From: Hevea brasiliensis
Taxonomy: Eukaryota > Streptophyta > Magnoliopsida > Malpighiales > Euphorbiaceae
Length of the DNA: 64,000 bases
Direction of reading: 5' to 3'
Assembly: GCF_030052815.1 (NCBI RefSeq)
Contig: NC_079499.1
Coordinates: forward strand, 105,682,480-105,746,479
Under the pieces are notes generated by a model, which saw only the letters and a list, made by a program, of their open reading frames with translations, ran no database searches and was not told the origin of the DNA. A program made the translations under genes and the position numbers. The stretch's first letter is position 1, and each line of letters begins with the position of its first letter. Below, piece by piece: positions 60,102-64,000 of the stretch.

Positions 60102-61330
60102 ATGGACCCTTCATCTCAGAGAGCCGTTGAGGAGGAAGTGGAGAGTCATGCTCCACCTGCAGTAGCTGAGACTGGGGGTAGGGGAGAACCTACTCCACCA
60201 GCTCAAGTAGAGCCTGCTCAGCCTCCACAGGCCATGTTCCAACAAATGGCCGACTTCTTTAGACAAATGGCCGGAGTAATGCCAGCACCACCACCACCAC
60301 CAGCTCCACAGCAGAAATCACACCTGGAAAGGCTAAGAAAGTTTGGGGCGGTGGATTTCTTCAGCAAGAGAGAAGATGACTCTGTTGCAGTCGAGAATTG
60401 GTTGAACAGAACGGGCAGAGTCTTAAAACAACTCCACTGCACCTCAGAGCAAAATCTAGAAGCTGCAGTATCCTTGTTGCAAGACGATGCTTATGAATGG
60501 TGGGACACTGTGTCCAGTGAAGTGCAAATGTAAGTCAGAATTTGGGACTTCTTTCTCTCGAATTCAAGAAGAAATATGTGGGTACTGTATACCGGAAGAG
60601 AGAAGAAGAGAGTTTATTAACCCGAGGCAGACATTTATCGGTGGCAGAATATGAGAAGGAATTTGTTCAATTAAGCCGCTACGGAAGGGAGATAGTCCCT
60701 AATGAAGCTGAAAGATGTAAGAGATTTGAAGAGGGACTAAATGACAACATCAAGATCCAGCTCACTGCCTTGTGAATCACAGAATTTAGCAAGCTAGTTG
60801 AAGCTGCAATAAGGGTTGAAAAAGTGAGAATCAGTGAGCAGACCAGAAGAGATAGACAACGTAAGAGGGGCCCGGTCGCCTAGCTCATCTCCTGCACTGG
60901 AAGAAGTTCGGTCCACCGCACGCAGTTCAGTCAGCCACATGGTCGTGGTCAGTCTCGGGGCCCTGTGCCATAGTTTACCCCTAGGAGAGGTCACCCACAC
61001 CATCGGTGGGCAGCTCCAGGATGGGGTTCAGGACCAGCCCCAACATCTTCTCGCATGTCCACACCGCTCGAAATGGCATAAGGGAGTGTTGGAGAGTGAC
61101 TGGTGCTCGCTTGAGATGTGGGTCAACAGAGCATCGTTGAAGAACCGCCCACGCAGAACTACTATAGCTACTCCAACACAAGCGCATGCACTGCTCCCGC
61201 ACCGCAAAGAGGTAGAAAATCTGCAACTGACGCAGAGGGACCATCACAGAGGCTCAGCATCTGAGCCGCAGAGGCCGGATAATGCACCACCCGCGAAATT
61301 ATGCCCCGAGAGCTCAAGAGGAGCAAGATG
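60102..61330 (+). pseudogene. Gypsy-D gag
   Basis: ATG 60102 opens a 143-codon frame: MDPSSQRAVEEEVESHAPPA, a proline-rich segment, FQQMADFFRQMAGVMP, LRKFGAVDFFSKREDD, WLNRTGRVLKQLHC and DDAYEWWDTV. After a frameshift near 60531 it continues (60542-60775) with LEFKKKYVGT, SVAEYEKEFVQLSRYGREI and RCKRFEEGLN, then a stop, EFSKLVEAAIRVEKVR and a basic tail. The nucleocapsid (about 61050-61150) is scrambled: CPHRSKWHKG stands where Gypsy-B has CGHCNKWHKGEC. The changes again cluster at TGC and CTG. Confidence 0.9.
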
Positions 61331-61372
61331 CCCTGACGTCATCGAGGGTCGTTCTCCTCTACACTATACTGC

Positions 61373-61945
61373 ATGCATTGGTGGATCCAGATCCACTCAT
61401 TCCTACATTTGCATCAACCTACCCGTAGAAAGGGGATACTAGTAGGGAGAGTGACCAAGACATTCTCGGTCACTAATCCATTGGGCCACGATGTGGTAGT
61501 GATCAAAGTGTACAAGGGTTGGGCGTTAAGGATTCTGGTTTATGTATTCTTAGCAGAACTGATTGAGTTGCCCTTACATGAGTTTGACATGATTTTGGGA
61601 ATGGACTGTTTGTCACATCATCGTGCAATAGTTGATTGCAAATTGAAGAGAATTTCTTTGAAAACTCCTAGGGTAATGAGATCACGATTGTGGGGAAAGG
61701 ATGATTTCTTGTCCAATGTCATCTCACCACGATTGCAAGAAGAATGATGAGAAAAGGTCGTGAAGCCTACCTAGCACATGTGGTGGATACTAGGCGTGCT
61801 AAGCCAAACACAGGTGACATACCCACAGAAGAGATTTCCTGCAGGTATTTCCCGAAGAGTTGCCCGGTTTGCCACCGTAAAGGGAAGTTGAATTTGCTAT
61901 TGAGACATCGCTGCACAAAGACCCATTTCCATTGCTCCTTATAGG
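61373..61945 (+). pseudogene. Gypsy-D aspartic protease and linker
   Basis: The active-site part (GSRSTHSYICINL) is in one frame (61382-61442) and the body in another: TKTFSVTNPLGHDVVVIKVY, FLAELIELPLHEFDMILGMD and CLSHHRAIVDCKLKRISL, where MDWLS is usual. The linker at 61744 onward reads MRKGREAYLAHVVDTRR, as in Gypsy-E, then shifts frame near 61850 before RT. Confidence 0.88.
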
Positions 61946-62219
61946 ATGGCACCCACGGAATTGAGGGAGTTGAAAACTCAGTTGCAAGAGTTGCTGGATA
62001 AGGGGTTCATATGCCCCAGTGTATCACCATGGGGAGCTCCAGTGCTGTTTGTGAAAAAGAAGGATGGGACTTTGAGGTTATGTATTGATTACCGGCAGTT
62101 GAATAAAGTGACTGTGAAGAACAAATATCCGTTGCCTAGAATTGATGATCTGTTTGATCAGTTGAAGGGAGCAGGAGTATTTTCTAAGATTGATCTCAGA
62201 TCAGGGTATCATCAGTTGA
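61946..62219 (+). pseudogene. Gypsy-D reverse transcriptase, N-terminal part
   Basis: An open frame: [80 protein letters not shown] and DLRSGYHQL. This covers the fingers and the first catalytic Asp ([12 protein letters not shown]). The YVDD half is absent because the element is interrupted after GYHQL. The remaining residues of the open frame (to 62272) belong to the inserted element. Confidence 0.93.
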
Positions 62220-62805
62220 TGTCGACACCATATTTTGGCCGATCCCTAGAATCAATAAAAATTCTTCTTTGAACAGCTAATCACGTTTCCGATCCCTCTT
62301 TGATAGGCGGTCACATTTCCGATCTCTCCTCACAAAGAATTGAATTAATGCTGAGTCCTCATATTCATTAAGCCTCGCCGATTTCTCAAATCATTTACCG
62401 ACCTCTCAAACCCGTTGTCGAATTTCCGGACCTGTCAAGTATATTCCTGATCTCTGTTGATAAATAAAATGAACTGGCACTAGATCTTTTCCTACCAGTT
62501 TTATTACCGACCTCTTTTTATGTAGATTAAGAGATAAAGTTTTTGTTCGGTTTAACGATTGTTCCTATCTTAAGTTTTCAATTTTAATTTTAAATTTTAA
62601 TCAAGTCCTGCTCAGATTTCTCCCCACCGATCTCATGCTTATTGTGCTTTCCGATCTTTTATACTTAGATTAATAATCACATTTAGTTTTTGTTTTGCTG
62701 TGCTCATACAATCAAATACTCAGACAAACAATGGTTTAAAATTTTCCGATCACAATCATTCATTGAACAAAGAGGCATTTCATTTCATGTCATAATCTGT
62801 ACAAG
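62220..62805. mobile_element. Probable terminus of another LTR element
   Basis: TGTCGACACC at 62220 breaks the Gypsy-D RT precisely and resembles the TGTTGACACC LTR ends of many plant Gypsy (Tat/Athila-type) elements. What follows is non-coding, with repeated CCGATCT/CCGACCTC phrases (62283-62520). A minus-strand coding tail further right suggests this is the 3' LTR/UTR of a minus-strand element, but the other LTR end is not visible. Confidence 0.55.
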
Positions 62806-62997
62806 TTATTCGGCTGGGGGATCACCCCCAGCCTGATTTACATTCTGCTCACTCTCTCTCTCTTCCTCGCCCTCCTCCTCACTATCTCCACCATCGCCCC
62901 CGGGAGCCAGGTCGTCCATCCAAGAGAAGTCCTCTTCAGGATAGCGCTTTTGGAGTTCGGCCAAGAGATCCTTATGAGCATTCACATAGGCTCCGGC
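62806..62997 (-). CDS. C-terminal fragment of an acidic protein, probably element-encoded
   Basis: An open minus-strand frame of 63 codons, entering from the N gap and ending at TAA (62806-62808). It reads AYVNAHKDLLAELQKRYPEE, DFSWMDDLAPGG, then an acidic run (EEEGEEERE) and a PPAE end. The KDLLAELQKRYPEEDFSW segment resembles the C-terminal ends of coiled-coil proteins often predicted in plant retrotransposon DNA, but I cannot name the family. The N-terminal part is lost in the gap, so length is unknown. No motif shows function. It could also be a host gene fragment, though the setting argues against that. Confidence 0.5.
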   Translation of the reverse strand, partial: AGAYVNAHKDLLAELQKRYPEEDFSWMDDLAPGGDGGDSEEEGEEERESEQNVNQAGGDPPAE

Positions 62998-62999
62998 TA

Positions 63000-63099
63000 N
63001 NNNNNNNNNNNNNNNNNNNNNNNNNNNNNNNNNNNNNNNNNNNNNNNNNNNNNNNNNNNNNNNNNNNNNNNNNNNNNNNNNNNNNNNNNNNNNNNNNNN
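63000..63099. other. Assembly gap of 100 N
   Basis: Exactly 100 N placed between the acidic-tail frame and the first unit of a tandem duplication. Confidence 0.99.
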
Positions 63100-64000
63100 A
63101 TTTAATTTTTATTTTTGGGGATGTAAAGGCCATTTTAAGGTTTTAATCTCTATTCTCCTCCTTTTTTCTTTAGTTTAGGTCTTTATTTTTATTTGAATTA
63201 TTTTGAATGTTTTCAAATGGACCTTTGACATGTAATTGGGCTTAGTCCAGTTGCATATGGGGAAACATGCTAATTAATGGGCCTAAGAACATAACCTATA
63301 AACTTTGATATGTCAGATGTACATTAGATTGAAATGCTTAGGAATTTTTCTATAGTATGCTATGTATGACATGTAAATAGAAATGATAAACAATTAACTT
63401 AGTTAAATATGCGTGTGGGGCAAGACAGTAAAAGGGTAACATCACTTAACTTTGAAACTTAACTTGTGTTGTGCAAAACCTCGCAAATGCACGGATCATT
63501 AATTATTTTAATTAATTAGTTATTTACTTAGTCATTTTAGGTATTTAAATTGTTTAAATAAATAAAATGATCCCAAGTTCATAAAAGACCCTAAGGCCCA
63601 CACATGAAGCAAATAAAAGCCCATGGAGGACTTAGTTTATACAAATTATGGATCAAGGCTCCCTTTGCATATTCAAGGCCTCTTGTATAAGTTTAATGGG
63701 CTTAAGGCCTTGTAACAACTGTAGACTAATTTATTTAATTTTTATTTTTGGGGATGTAAAGGCCATTTTAAGGTTTTAATCTCTATTCTCCTCCTTTTTT
63801 CTTTAGTTTAGGTCTTTATTTTTATTTGAATTATTTTGAATGTTTTCAAATGGACCTTTGACATGTAATTGGGCTTAGTCCAGTTGCATATGGGGAAACA
63901 TGCTAATTAATGGGCCTAAGAACATAACCTATAAACTTTGATATGTCAGATGTACATTAGATTGAAATGCTTAGGAATTTTTTCTATAGTATGCTATGTA
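63100..64000. repeat. 633-base tandem duplication
   Basis: 63100-63732 is repeated from 63733 to the window end (268 bases seen), with one inserted T as the only difference I find. Each unit contains GGGGATGTAAAGGCCATTTT. There is no coding frame. It may be a satellite-like array, LTR DNA or an assembly duplication at the gap edge. Confidence 0.85.

Larger units (their letters stand above)
56912..62219 (+). mobile_element. Gypsy-D: truncated chromovirus-like element
   Basis: 5' LTR (56912-59974), PBS (59980-59991), gag (60102 on), aspartic protease (61373-61747), linker and the first part of RT, which is cut at about 62219 by a different element. Protease before RT, and the RT wording ([19 protein letters not shown]), match Tekay/Del-type chromoviruses. 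It is the same family as the solo LTR at 34419-37796. Confidence 0.91.

Overview
This window is a nested cluster of plant LTR retrotransposons with no host gene that I can recognise. Both superfamilies are present. Copia elements show the gag, zinc knuckle, integrase, RT (YVDDI) and RNase H order. Ty3/Gypsy elements show an aspartic protease before RT, an integrase GPY motif and a chromodomain-like C-terminal tail, as in chromoviruses of the Tekay/Del type. Every primer-binding site seen is complementary to initiator-Met tRNA (TGGTATCAGAGC). The families suggest a dicot. The long-LTR Gypsy families make me think of Euphorbiaceae, but that is recollection rather than something the sequence proves. 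There are two exactly 100-base N gaps (45330-45429 and 63000-63099).

Layout. 1-8361: Copia-1 (minus strand), cut on the left by the window edge and on the right by an inserted Gypsy-B LTR fragment (8362-11516). That fragment is itself cut by Gypsy-C (plus), which has a 4.2-kb LTR (11517-15684), a shrunken 2.9-kb interior and a truncated second LTR (18591-21281). 21282-25733: Gypsy-H (minus), related to C and joined to it LTR against LTR, which makes a large inverted repeat. 25734-39007: Copia-F (plus), whose right LTR carries a complete Gypsy solo LTR (34419-37796, minus). 39008-45329: Gypsy-B (plus), a derivative with only gag and a 1.2-kb interior. After the first gap comes a Copia-G remnant with an LTR (45430-47513). 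47514-54448: Gypsy-E (minus), whose LTR holds a Copia-type solo LTR (51823-53242). 54449-56911: AT-rich DNA without recognisable elements. 56912-62219: Gypsy-D (plus), cut inside RT by what looks like the end of another LTR element (62220 on). A minus-strand acidic protein tail (62806-62997), the second gap and a 633-base tandem duplication finish the window.

All coding regions are broken by stops and frameshifts, so no element looks autonomous. Some of this damage may not be biological. In several stretches one copy has TCG or CCG where a sister copy has CTG, and CAG is similarly disturbed. This is the pattern expected if long reads of CHG-methylated DNA were miscalled and not polished in repeats. 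The two LTRs of Gypsy-C, and those of Copia-F, are otherwise nearly identical, so these two insertions look recent.

No previously undescribed gene system was found. The most interesting observations are the LTR fold-back (18591-23421), short modules shared by LTRs of different families, the repeated motifs in the Copia leaders, and the miscall pattern.
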